A DNA stretch of 38,111 nucleotides from Flavobacterium bizetiae (GTDB lineage: Bacteria; Bacteroidota; Bacteroidia; Flavobacteriales; Flavobacteriaceae): positions 1 to 38,111 of the forward strand of contig NZ_CADCSU010000092.1 in NCBI RefSeq assembly GCF_902804475.1, given 5' to 3'. Both the position numbers and the translations under genes were made by a program. Below, piece after piece: positions 27,101-33,260 of the stretch; position 1 is the stretch's first letter, and the number at the start of each line of letters is the position of its first letter. The notes below the pieces were generated by a model that worked only from the letters and a program-made list of their open reading frames with translations, did not search any database and had not been told where the DNA came from.

Positions 27101-28358
27101 CTTCGCTTGTATTAGGATTGTTAAATCCGGATTTAGCGGTTACAATTTCTCTAATATTAGAATTTAAAAATGCTCCTGGCTGCCCAATTGTACCCGGATC
27201 ATATTTATTGTTTTTATTGTCTGTTGGTGAATCTATAGGGTTGTTAAAAAAGCCCGTTGTAGGAGTCACTACCACAATCTCGTTATCAGGAATACCTGTC
27301 ATTTGCCCCTCACCTAAATCCTGAAGTGCTATAATATTTCTTAAGTTGTTATTGTTGGTGCTAACTCTGTTTTGTTTATTGGTCACCCAGACTTCTATTC
27401 TTGTAATCTGAACACGGCTATCAATAAATGGATATTTAACTAATGAGGCGTCGTATTTGTTTCTAAAATATTGCGATAAGAAAAAGTGTCTGTCATTATC
27501 GTAATCTAAAGCATATAAATCAAAGTTTTGTACTGTTCCGCCACCTTCTGCAACTATACTCTTTGTTTGTGACTTCTGTTCTGAGAAAACTCCCGTTATG
27601 GTGGTCTTACCAAATTGCAACTGAGTCTTGACTCCAAACAAACTTTGGGCACCTCGAATCAGCGTACTATTTAATGGCATACTAACGTTACCTACCTCTA
27701 CTTTCTGAATAATATCATCTTCATCAGGAGTATACGCCAGCTTAAAAAGGTTTTGAAAAGCAAATGTAGACTGAGTATCATAATTGGCATTTACCTCTAA
27801 TCTGGTTCCTACTTTCCCCATTAAACTCATGCTTATCCTCTGATCAAAATCAAAAGTAAGACTTGATCTGTTTCTTGGAGAAAAAGAAGGGTTATCTTGT
27901 TTAGTATATCGAATCCCTAAGTCCATCTCTACTGATCCCGTAGGCTTTACATCGATTGTATTGCTACCAAAGACGCTTTCAAAAAGACTGGAATTAATAT
28001 AATATCGGGGTAATAAATCTTTTTTGGCAGCTTCGCTTCCGGCTTTTTTGCCATCAATTGCGTCTGCTTTTTTTCTGAAGTAATCTCTCCTGGATTCTTT
28101 AAGAACTAAGTCTTCGTATTCTTTAGGAGTTAATATAATAGGGTAATTAATGGAAAAGCCATCAACTGAGTTGGTATAAATATAACGATCTGTAATGGGA
28201 TCATATTTATAGGCAGAAATTACGCTTGGTGGATCTTGCAGTTCTAGTTTCCCAACAGAGAATTGGGTTTTCGTTGTATCTTTAACCGTTGGATTTACTT
28301 GCGCACGCAAAACATTACCGCAAGACAAAAACAGTAAAAAAATACAAATTTTACGCAT
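21129..28358 (-). CDS. sprA: SprA, outer-membrane translocon of the type IX secretion system
   Basis: SprA (Sov in Porphyromonas) is the giant beta-barrel channel through which T9SS cargo crosses the outer membrane, also needed for gliding. The 2409-aa size is typical. A signal peptide ends VLRAQ (about residue 20). The body has many beta-strand segments, a plug-like early part ('FQNLFKLAYTPDEDDIIQKV', 'VSMPLNSTLIRGAQSLFGVK'), and central motifs such as 'EATIYVDDFEGSQSTIDM' and 'GKIYFNLGEISEDVL'. The end 'NIRSGFTLRYNFGN' fits a closing barrel strand. No frameshift is seen. It follows ruvA by 24 bp and likely shares its promoter. Confidence 0.97.
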   Translation of the reverse strand: MRKICIFLLFLSCGNVLRAQVNPTVKDTTKTQFSVGKLELQDPPSVISAYKYDPITDRYIYTNSVDGFSINYPIILTPKEYEDLVLKESRRDYFRKKADAIDGKKAGSEAAKKDLLPRYYINSSLFESVFGSNTIDVKPTGSVEMDLGIRYTKQDNPSFSPRNRSSLTFDFDQRISMSLMGKVGTRLEVNANYDTQSTFAFQNLFKLAYTPDEDDIIQKVEVGNVSMPLNSTLIRGAQSLFGVKTQLQFGKTTITGVFSEQKSQTKSIVAEGGGTVQNFDLYALDYDNDRHFFLSQYFRNKYDASLVKYPFIDSRVQITRIEVWVTNKQNRVSTNNNNLRNIIALQDLGEGQMTGIPDNEIVVVTPTTGFFNNPIDSPTDNKNNKYDPGTIGQPGAFLNSNIREIVTAKSGFNNPNTSEATDYSVLENARKLTANEFTFNAQLGYISLQQRLANDEILAVAFEYTIGGKVYQVGEFGSDGVDGTVVTGNNNANQAIITQSLVLKMLKSNLTNVQNPVWNLMMKNVYQIPQAYQIKQDDFRLNILYTDPSPINYITPVQGSTFPSNPTPDNKVDQTPLLNVFNLDRLNYNNDPQTGGDGFFDYIPGVTVDVQNGRIIFTTKEPFGELIFKKLQNTGSAENYNNTDTYNVNQQKYVFRSMYKNTQSGALQDSDKNKFLLRGKYKSSGSNGIPIGAFNVPQGSVVVMAAGRRLVEGIDYSVDYQLGRVQILDPSLQASNTPIEVSLENNSIFGQQTRRFMGFNVEHKISDNFVIGGTFLKMTEKPFTQKSSYGQESVNNTIFGFNGNYSTEVPFLTRLVNKLPNIDTDVPSNLSIRGEVAFLRPDAPKASDFEGEATIYVDDFEGSQSTIDMRSAYAWSLASTPFITAAGDPTFNANFDDLRYGYKRAKLSWYTIDPIFYSSKPSGISNDDLSLNTTRRIYSKELYPNTDIAQGQIQVINTLDLTYYPSDRGPYNNNPSFATSPASGNFGGIMRALNSTNFEQGNVEYIQFWVLDPYVGNSEAPAGNSGKIYFNLGEISEDVLKDGRKQYENGLGPGQIMVNPRPLWGDVPASQSLIYAFDTNAENRRNQDIGLDGLPSSREGEVYTNYAGEADPAADDYTYYLNTQGGVLERYKNYNGTEGNSAVSIDDPNRGSTTLPDVEDINRDNTMSTINAYYEYSIEIKPGMQVGSNYVTDVREPGDIGPVDLPNGSTTSARWIQFKIPVAQPQKTIGNISDFRSIRFMRMFMTGFSSQMTVRFGALDLVRGEWRRYTGSLDANDPDPTNDGTEFNVSAVNIQENSTKCPVNYVVPPGVQREQLYNNNTIINQNEQALALRVGGSGLQYQDSRAVFKNVSVDMRQYKKLKMFLHAESLPDENTLEDDEMIGFIRFGNDFTQNYYQVEIPLKVTKTGGGCLVNPDPSAVWLEDNNIDLALELLTRMKIKAMSIDINSSKRDINGVYYPDNDPDVAGGDGDGKLILGIKGNPNFGLVRNLMVGVKSRTDHKGLKGEVWFNELRLADLENKGGMAAILNIDTNMADFATVSATGKKSTIGFGSLEQGANERDREDIQQYNIVTNINLGKLLPPKWGINLPFNYAIGEEVITPEYDPFNQDIKLDQLLRETTDAAQRENIRTRAIDYTKRRSINFIGVRKDRAPEQKPHVYDVENFTFSQSYNQVERHDYEVESYLDEQSNTAVNYAYTFQPKEVVPFKQTKFMKKSEYWKLLSDFNFNYLPSNITFNTNILRQSNRQQYREVEVQGIGLDPLYRRNFAFNYQYGFGYNLTKSLKVNYTAASNNIVRNFLNDDNTPKEDFNIWDDYLDIGTPNQHLQQLVLNYEIPINKIPVFGFVKASYSYTADYNWQRSSTAFSEYEEQNPDGSFSTYNLGNTIQNANSNTLTTTLSMNTLYKYLGLTPGSKSAAKPKPTAAPKPGEKIVNTAKPVTSSSPFYDGMIGILTSIKNVQINYTKNSGTVLPGYTPGVGFFGTSRPTLGFIFGSQDDVRYEAAKRGWLTDYQDFNQSFTQVTNKILKVTANIDLLPDLKIDLAMDRAYSENTSEQYSVIDGNYTPLSPYTYGMFSISTVLIKTAFSPSSASESSAFDDFRDNRLVIANRLAEDRYGSGAAIPRYGDVNNPVPAETDANYKVYMANLGYPIGYTKSNQAVLLPAFLAAYTGADASNSSTSIFKNFPIPNWSIKYNGLMRYKYFKDKFKRFSLQHNYRASYTINQFRSNFDFTEKPGGQDVNTNFFNKTIMSNVNLVEQFSPLIRVDFELKSSLRILTEIKKDRALSMSFDNNLLTEVKGMEYIIGMGYRFKDVIFSSRLADSPTGIIKSDINIKADFSLRKNETLVRYLDYDNNQLAAGQNIWALKLTADYSFSKNLTAIFYYDHSFSKAVISTSFPLTNIRSGFTLRYNFGN

Positions 28359-28382
28359 ACAATTCGTTTATATAAATTGAGT

Positions 28383-28964
28383 TTAAAGGCTTTTTAATGC
28401 TTTCTTAATGATTGTTTCTACAGTAGCTTCCGGATCTTCTTTTACAATTTTCTCCACTACTTTTTCAGAAGTTTTTCTAATAAAACCTAAAACTTCCAAA
28501 GCAGATAACGCTTCATCTCGATTTGTATTGTTTTGAACTACCGAAACTTCATCTAAATCGTACAACTTTAACACTTTTTCCTTCAAATCAAGGATAACTC
28601 TCTGTGCTGTTTTGTTGCCAATTCCTTTTATTGACTGTATTGTACCAACATCTCCAGAGGCGATTGCGTTGATAATTTGCCTTGGCTCAATTGAAGATAA
28701 CATTGTTCTTGCAATATTGGCTCCAATTCCTGAAACAGACAATAACATCCTGAATATTTCTCTTTCTGATTTCTCTGCAAAACCAAATAAAGTATGCGCA
28801 TCTTCTTTGATTTGAAGATGCGTATACAGTTTTATATTTTCTACATTAGGAATTAATGAAAAGGTATGTAAGGATATATTTACCTGATACCCAACACCTC
28901 CGCAATCAATCACGACCTCGGTAGGATTTTTCTCTACTAATTTCCCCTGTAAATGTGCTATCAT
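28383..28964 (-). CDS. ruvA: Holliday junction branch migration protein RuvA
   Basis: RuvA binds four-way junctions and loads RuvB during recombination repair. From ATG 28964 (MIAHLQGKLVEK) the protein has 193 aa. It shows the OB domain (1-63), two helix-hairpin-helix motifs ('LLSVSGIGANIARTMLSS', 'IQSIKGIGNKTAQRVILDL'), an acidic/flexible linker and the C-terminal RuvB-contact domain ('EALSALEVLGFIRKTSEKVV'). The frame extends to a TTG at 28985 that lies inside the promoter element 28983-28990, so the ATG is preferred. It is upstream of sprA. Confidence 0.96.
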   Translation of the reverse strand: MIAHLQGKLVEKNPTEVVIDCGGVGYQVNISLHTFSLIPNVENIKLYTHLQIKEDAHTLFGFAEKSEREIFRMLLSVSGIGANIARTMLSSIEPRQIINAIASGDVGTIQSIKGIGNKTAQRVILDLKEKVLKLYDLDEVSVVQNNTNRDEALSALEVLGFIRKTSEKVVEKIVKEDPEATVETIIKKALKSL

Positions 28965-28982
28965 AGTATAATTTCTTAGGGT

Positions 28983-28990
28983 CAAATATA
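28983..28990 (-). promoter_or_regulatory. Promoter -7 element of ruvA-sprA
   Basis: The minus strand reads TATATTTG, an exact TAnnTTTG match, 18 bp before the ruvA ATG. With the short ruvA-sprA gap it is the likely promoter for sprA too. Confidence 0.55.
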
Positions 28991-29041
28991 ATAAAAATGC
29001 AATAAAAATACGACAATATTATTCGATCCTTATTATTTATA

Positions 29042-31333
29042 CTATTTCGCTAATTTATTTTTTTTATTTTCTTTTTCCTGAGCGTCAATGACCGCAATTG
29101 CTGCCATGTTCACCATTTCTTCGACACTAGCTCCTAATTGAAAAATGTGAACCGGTTTGCCCATTCCCATCATAATTGGCCCAATTGAGTTTACTTTGTA
29201 CAACTCTTTTAGCAATTTATAGGTAATATTTGCCGATTCTAAGTTAGGGAAAATCAAGGTATTTACTTTTTTACCTGCTAGTTTAGAGAAAGGAAATTTC
29301 TCTGAAAGCATTTCCTGATTTAAAGCAAAATCTGCCTGGATTTCTCCATCAACAATTAAATCCGGATGATTTTTATGTAAATATGCTACTGCTTCTCTAA
29401 CTTTTGACGCGCTCTGACTTGTAGATGAACCAAAGTTTGAGAATGAAACCATTGCAATAACTGGCTCAACTCCAAACATTTTAGCTGTTTTTGCTGTCAT
29501 GATTGCAATATTAATTAAATCCTCAGCTGACGGATCTATATTAATTGCTGTATCTGATAAAAACATTGGTCCGCGAGATGTCAACATCATATTGGCAGTT
29601 GCTACTAACGAAGCTCCGGGTGCTTTATCAATTAACTGTAACATTGGTTTTACAACACTTGGATAACTTCTTGTATGACCTGTTACCAAAGCGTCTGCTT
29701 CACCTGCATTTACCATCATTGCTGCAAAATAGTTTCTTTCGCGCATGAATTTCTGAGCATCAAGTAATGAAACTCCTCTTCTTTCTCTTGTTTCCCAGTA
29801 TGAAGTTGCAAATCTGTTTCTTCTACCTTCTTCTTCATTTGTTTTAGGATCAATGATTTCTAGTTCAGCATCAAAACCTAATTCAGCTTTAAGCTCTAAA
29901 ATCACTTCCTTGTTTCCTAATAAAATTGGGAAACCAATTCCGTCTTCATGAACAATCTGTGCTGCTTTTAATACGTTTAATTGATCTGCTTCAGCAAACA
30001 CAATACGTTTAGGATCCATTTTGGCACGGTTTGTCATCAAACGCACCATTTTATTATCGTTCCCCATACGTTCGCGAAGATGATCTTCGTAAGCTGCCCA
30101 ATCTGTAATAGGATTTTTTGCTACTCCAGATTCCATCGCTGCTTTTGCAACTGCAGGCGCCACGATTGTAATCAATCTAGGATCAAATGGTTTAGGAATA
30201 ATATAATCGTTACCAAATCCTAGTTTTGTTGCACCATAAGCTACGTTTACCTGCTCAGGAACTGGTTCTTTTGCTAATATAGCTAATGCTTTTACCGCAG
30301 CCATTTTCATAGCTTCGTTAATTTTCGTAGCTCTAACATCTAATGCTCCTCTAAAAATATATGGAAAACCTAAAACGTTATTTACCTGATTAGGAAAGTC
30401 TGAACGTCCTGTAGCCATAATAACATCTTTACGAGTTTCTGTAGCTAAATTATAATCGATTTCAGGATTTGGATTTGCCATTGCAAAAACAATTGGATTG
30501 TCTTTCATAGACAACAACATTTCTGGTGTCAAAATATCCCCTGAAGATAATCCGATGAAAACATCTGCTCCTTTAACGGCGTCAGCTAATTCAATTTTAG
30601 CTCCGTCAACAGCATATTTTAATTGTAACTCTGATAATGAAGGATTGTCTTTTGTTAAAAGTCCTTTACTATTAAACATTAAAATGTTCTTAACCTGTAC
30701 GCCTAACAAAACATATAAATCAGTACAAGCTATCGCAGCAGATCCTGCTCCGGAAACTACTACTTTTACATCTTCGGCTTTTTTACCTGCTAATTCAAGT
30801 GCATTGATCAATGCTGCCGAAGAGATAATTGCTGTACCATGCTGATCATCGTGCATTACAGGAATATCTAATTCTTCTACCAATCTTCTTTCGATTTCGA
30901 AAGATTCCGGTGCTTTAATATCTTCAAGATTAATTCCTCCAAAAGTTGGAGCAATATTTTTTACTGTCTGAATAAATTCTTCGATATCTTTTGTTCCGAT
31001 TTCAATATCAAAAACATCAATATCAGAGAATATTTTAAACAACAATCCTTTTCCTTCCATTACTGGTTTAGAAGCTTCCGGGCCAATATCCCCAAGTCCT
31101 AAAACAGCTGTACCGTTTGAGATCACGGCAACTAAATTTCCTTTTGCTGTATATTTGTAAACATCGTCTACGTTTGCTGCAATTTCTAAACATGGCTCTG
31201 CAACTCCTGGCGAATAAGCCAAAGACAAGTCTCTTTGGGTTGCGTATTTTTTTGTTGGAACTACCTGAATTTTTCCTGGAGTTGGTTCTGAGTGATACAG
31301 TAACGCTTCTCTTCTTTTACTCTCTTTGTTCAT
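29042..31333 (-). CDS. maeB: NADP-dependent malic enzyme with C-terminal phosphotransacetylase-like domain
   Basis: This cytoplasmic enzyme decarboxylates malate to pyruvate with NADPH formation. The 763-aa length is that of the MaeB hybrid class: a malic enzyme domain (about 1-420), with catalytic-site motifs 'NLEDIKAPE' (135-143) and 'HDDQHGT' (161-167) and the nucleotide-binding GAGSAA (195-200), then a PTA-like domain (about 430-755) that in known enzymes is regulatory, binding acetyl-CoA, rather than catalytic. It has its own promoter element upstream, and a 51-bp gap separates its stop from the ruvA promoter. Confidence 0.95.
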   Translation of the reverse strand: MNKESKRREALLYHSEPTPGKIQVVPTKKYATQRDLSLAYSPGVAEPCLEIAANVDDVYKYTAKGNLVAVISNGTAVLGLGDIGPEASKPVMEGKGLLFKIFSDIDVFDIEIGTKDIEEFIQTVKNIAPTFGGINLEDIKAPESFEIERRLVEELDIPVMHDDQHGTAIISSAALINALELAGKKAEDVKVVVSGAGSAAIACTDLYVLLGVQVKNILMFNSKGLLTKDNPSLSELQLKYAVDGAKIELADAVKGADVFIGLSSGDILTPEMLLSMKDNPIVFAMANPNPEIDYNLATETRKDVIMATGRSDFPNQVNNVLGFPYIFRGALDVRATKINEAMKMAAVKALAILAKEPVPEQVNVAYGATKLGFGNDYIIPKPFDPRLITIVAPAVAKAAMESGVAKNPITDWAAYEDHLRERMGNDNKMVRLMTNRAKMDPKRIVFAEADQLNVLKAAQIVHEDGIGFPILLGNKEVILELKAELGFDAELEIIDPKTNEEEGRRNRFATSYWETRERRGVSLLDAQKFMRERNYFAAMMVNAGEADALVTGHTRSYPSVVKPMLQLIDKAPGASLVATANMMLTSRGPMFLSDTAINIDPSAEDLINIAIMTAKTAKMFGVEPVIAMVSFSNFGSSTSQSASKVREAVAYLHKNHPDLIVDGEIQADFALNQEMLSEKFPFSKLAGKKVNTLIFPNLESANITYKLLKELYKVNSIGPIMMGMGKPVHIFQLGASVEEMVNMAAIAVIDAQEKENKKNKLAK

Positions 31334-31358
31334 TTATTTTAGCTTTTATTCTAGCTTA

Positions 31359-31366
31359 CAAAGATA
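31359..31366 (-). promoter_or_regulatory. Promoter -7 element of maeB
   Basis: The minus strand reads TATCTTTG, an exact TAnnTTTG match, 26 bp before the maeB ATG. Confidence 0.5.
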
Positions 31367-31432
31367 TAAGTCTTGGTTTAAAATGGCGTATTTTTAAAGT
31401 ATTCTTTTGTGAAAATAACATTTACAGCCACC

Positions 31433-31464
31433 AAAAAAATAGTCCACTATTGTTTGGACTATTT
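31433..31464 (-). terminator. Intrinsic terminator after the CBS-domain gene
   Basis: On the minus strand AAATAGTCCA, an 8-nt loop and TGGACTATTT form a perfect 10-bp stem whose end merges into a run of seven T. It separates the CBS gene from maeB. Confidence 0.88.
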
Positions 31465-31490
31465 GATAAAGCTTGTTTTTTGAATTTCTG

Positions 31491-31916
31491 CTACTGAGAA
31501 ATATAAGAGTTTAAGTGATTTATGGTGTCTTTTTGAATTTCAATAATCGCTTTCACAACATCACTAATAGAAACAATTCCTACTACAGTTCCATCTTCCA
31601 AAACTGGTAAATGTCTGATTCTTTTAGTACTCATTAATTCCATACAATTTTCTAAATTATCTGAAAGTTTAACCGAAAAAACATTGCTCTCCATAATTTC
31701 ATGAACATAAGTTTCTTTAGACGACTTGTCTTTTAAAACAATTTTTCGAGCATAATCCCTTTCAGACAATATTCCTTTTAAATCGTTATTATCGATAACA
31801 AGGATAGCACCTATGTTTTTCTCTCCCATTACTTTTAAGGCTTCATAAACCGTAGTTGTTGAAAGAACTGAATAAACATTTTTTCCTTTTGCGTTTAGTA
31901 TTTGATTTACAGTCAT
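31491..31916 (-). CDS. Two-CBS-domain protein
   Basis: The 141-aa cytoplasmic protein consists of one CBS pair (about residues 5-65 and 75-135). The first has 'VYEALKVMGEKNIGAILVID...GILSERDYARKI', the second 'LENCMELMSTKRIRHLPVLEDGTVVGIVSISDVVKAI'. CBS pairs (Bateman modules) bind adenosine nucleotides and regulate partner enzymes or channels. Here no partner domain is attached. It is monocistronic, with its own terminator. Target unknown. Confidence 0.9.
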   Translation of the reverse strand: MTVNQILNAKGKNVYSVLSTTTVYEALKVMGEKNIGAILVIDNNDLKGILSERDYARKIVLKDKSSKETYVHEIMESNVFSVKLSDNLENCMELMSTKRIRHLPVLEDGTVVGIVSISDVVKAIIEIQKDTINHLNSYISQ

Positions 31917-32141
31917 ATCTGAAAAATTTTAGATCTATAAAGTTAGAAAAAAATGAACACACACAACAACGAAATCGATTTTTTAAAACTTAACCAATTC
32001 ATTTTAAACATAATAAGTTAAATTTCATATTAAAGAAATTTTCCCTTAAAAAAGCGAACGAATTTTAATACTTTTTTGCATAAAACGCAGATTTATTGGA
32101 GATTATAGATTTATTCTAAATAAAAAAGAAGTTTTACTTGA
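31917..32141. other. Intergenic stretch with nothing recognised
   Basis: A 225-bp AT-rich stretch between the CBS gene start and the decayed coding remnants. I see no promoter match to TAnnTTTG on the minus strand for the CBS gene, and no hairpin or open frame worth naming. Confidence 0.5.
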
Positions 32142-32350
32142 TTACAATTGCCCCTAAAGGACAATACCGATGATTTACCCTTAATGGGGTATTTCGAAAC
32201 TCCGCCAGGAATTATGGATTGGTTGAAAAAAAATATAACGCCCAAATATCTGAATGAATAATTTTAATCAGGAGCTAATCCCGCACCCGAGCCTGAAAGT
32301 GCGAACTGGCGAAGCAATGTGTTTCAATCTTTTGTAACTCAATGGCTATA
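32142..32350 (+). pseudogene. Decayed coding remnant, two same-frame fragments
   Basis: One frame reads 39 protein-like codons (32142-32261, including MGYFETPPGIMDWLKKN) and then TAA. After a second stop it continues with 26 codons (32268-32350, including PEPESANWRSNVFQSF) to a final TAA. The composition is more GC-rich than the flanks and codon use is coding-like, yet there is no ATG at a sensible place and no promoter. It looks like the 3' end of a gene that has lost its 5' part and gained stops. I do not recognise the family. Confidence 0.35.
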
Positions 32351-32382
32351 AACCCGACAGGTTTTAAAAACCTGTCGGGTTT
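32350..32382. repeat. 33-nt palindrome with ACCCGACAGG arms
   Basis: A palindrome with 16-nt arms (AAACCCGACAGGTTTT and its complement) around a single A at 32366. It lies 35 bp past the stop of the Xre gene on the minus strand and begins at the last base of the decayed remnant's final stop codon. It can act as a terminator hairpin in both directions, although the T-runs are short. I recall the same palindrome recurring between genes in Flavobacterium genomes, which cannot be checked here. Confidence 0.85.
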
Positions 32383-32417
32383 AATAAAAATTTATAAATT
32401 TTTCGGAAATATTTTAG

Positions 32418-32636
32418 TTATTCAAAATCTAAAAGTTCACTTATTGATATGTCCAAACCTTTAGATAATGCAAGTAAATAAAGATAAGTAGGATTAAATT
32501 CGCCAGCTTCAACTTTATGAATAGATTGCTGATCTTTAAGTATCAATAATCCTAACTTAGCTTGTGATAATCCTTTGGCTATCCTTAGCTCTTTAATCCT
32601 AGCTCCTAAACGCTTTAAATCTTCTGGCTTATCCAA
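32418..32636 (-). CDS. Small Xre-family (HTH_3) transcriptional regulator
   Basis: The 72-aa protein is essentially one Cro/CI-type helix-turn-helix domain: 'LGARIKELRIAKGLSQAKLG' (helices 1-2), 'DQQSIHKVEAGEFNPTYLYLL' (recognition helix and helix 4), and 'GLDISISELLDFE'. The start is a TTG at 32636: an in-frame TAA lies two codons upstream, and there is no internal Met. It is divergent from the small unknown gene at 32751, with a perfect 20-bp palindrome between them, a likely operator. Such regulators often control themselves and a neighbour. Confidence 0.85.
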   Translation of the reverse strand: MDKPEDLKRLGARIKELRIAKGLSQAKLGLLILKDQQSIHKVEAGEFNPTYLYLLALSKGLDISISELLDFE

Positions 32637-32680
32637 TTTCTTTTAATTTCAGACAATTTGCGTTTTCTATTTATTCTTCT

Positions 32681-32700
32681 TAACATACTATAGTATGTTA
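32681..32700. promoter_or_regulatory. Perfect 20-bp palindromic operator candidate
   Basis: TAACATACTATAGTATGTTA is its own reverse complement. It lies 44 bp upstream of the Xre start and at the -33 region of the promoter at 32715-32722, where a bound repressor would block transcription. The ACTATAGT core resembles sites of HTH_3 regulators and restriction-modification controller proteins. Confidence 0.65.
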
Positions 32701-32714
32701 TTTAAACTTTTTCG

Positions 32715-32722
32715 TACATTTG
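32715..32722 (+). promoter_or_regulatory. Promoter -7 element of the small unknown gene
   Basis: TACATTTG is an exact TAnnTTTG match, 28 bp before the ATG at 32751. The 20-bp palindrome covers the place of the -33 box. Confidence 0.55.
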
Positions 32723-32750
32723 ATTTTTACCTAAAAACATAAAAACTATC

Positions 32751-32993
32751 ATGAAAACCAATGAAATTAAAAATTTAGCATATCTAAAAAAATTAGCTGA
32801 CAGATATCTCAGCACACTAAAACCTATTGATTCTACTTTAGAAACTAATGCAGCTCAAATTAAATTTGTAAATTATTATGAACTTGGTTGCTTCATCACT
32901 AACATGCTAAAAATGTGTATTTTGACATTAGATCAGGAAACTCATAATAACCAATCGATCAATGTGTCTCTAATTTTAGAAAAGGTGTTATAA
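32751..32993 (+). CDS. Small protein of unknown function beside the Xre regulator
   Basis: The 80-aa product is helical and soluble in character ('EIKNLAYLKKLADRYLSTLK', 'INVSLILEKVL'), with two Cys near residues 47 and 57 (YELGCFITNMLKMCIL). No family recognised. The stop TAA is followed at once by ATG in the same frame and 26 more codons, so the gene may once have encoded about 107 aa. It has its own promoter under the palindrome and probably is a target of the Xre protein. Confidence 0.6.
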   Translation: MKTNEIKNLAYLKKLADRYLSTLKPIDSTLETNAAQIKFVNYYELGCFITNMLKMCILTLDQETHNNQSINVSLILEKVL

Positions 32994-33074
32994 ATGTTTC
33001 CTTTAGATGAATTTGAATTTTTAAGTGAAATCAGCAATATGTTTATTACAGATTGTAGTGTTATTGCCGAATAA
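32994..33074 (+). CDS. 26-codon open frame in phase with the preceding gene
   Basis: It begins at the ATG immediately after the TAA of the 80-aa gene and encodes 26 residues (starting MFPLDEFEFLSEISNMF). Its acidic, helical character continues that of the upstream protein, and the frame is the same. It is either a coupled small ORF or the severed C-terminus of one protein. No independent start signal is seen. Confidence 0.35.
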   Translation: MFPLDEFEFLSEISNMFITDCSVIAE

Positions 33075-33083
33075 TTATACCAA

Positions 33084-33102
33084 CCTCGATGAGGCTTTTT
33101 TT
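33084..33102 (+). terminator. Weak intrinsic terminator after the small unknown gene
   Basis: CCTC, loop GAT, GAGG, then C and seven T. The stem is only 4 bp, so efficiency is doubtful, but position and T-run fit the end of the 32751-33074 unit. Confidence 0.4.
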
Positions 33103-33180
33103 CTTATTGAGATTTGTTTCTATAAATATTTAATCCCTATTGCTCATTATAAAGTTTCAGAGGAACAAATGATATTGTAG

Positions 33181-33200
33181 AACTGGACTTTAGTCCAGTT
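33181..33200. repeat. Short inverted repeat AACTGGACT/AGTCCAGTT
   Basis: Two 9-bp arms around TT. There is no T-run, so it is unlike a terminator. It lies between the small unknown gene and the terminator of the adhesin operon. Confidence 0.6.
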
Positions 33201-33211
33201 GGTTTCAAATT

Positions 33212-33245
33212 AAAAATCCCTTTTCTAAAAAGAAAAGGGATTTTT
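33212..33245. terminator. Bidirectional terminator at the end of the adhesin-PorP-OmpA operon
   Basis: AAAAATCCCTTTTCT (33212-33226), loop AAAA, AGAAAAGGGATTTTT (33231-33245): a perfect 15-bp stem with T-runs at both ends. It lies 15 bp past the OmpA gene stop. Confidence 0.88.
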
Positions 33246-33260
33246 AAAGTTTTATTTTTT

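Noticed and set aside
30498..30845. 115-codon plus-strand frame in maeB
   Set aside because: Antisense to the conserved malic enzyme NADP-binding region; long only because of codon bias in maeB.
31117..31497. 126-codon plus-strand frame across the maeB start and the gap
   Set aside because: It is antisense to maeB for much of its length, covers the maeB promoter and the CBS terminator, and shows Leu/Phe/Ser-rich shadow composition.
32652..32662. Promoter for the Xre gene near CAATTTGC
   Set aside because: It does not fit CAAAnnTA, the minus-strand form of the -7 consensus; no acceptable match was found before the Xre start.
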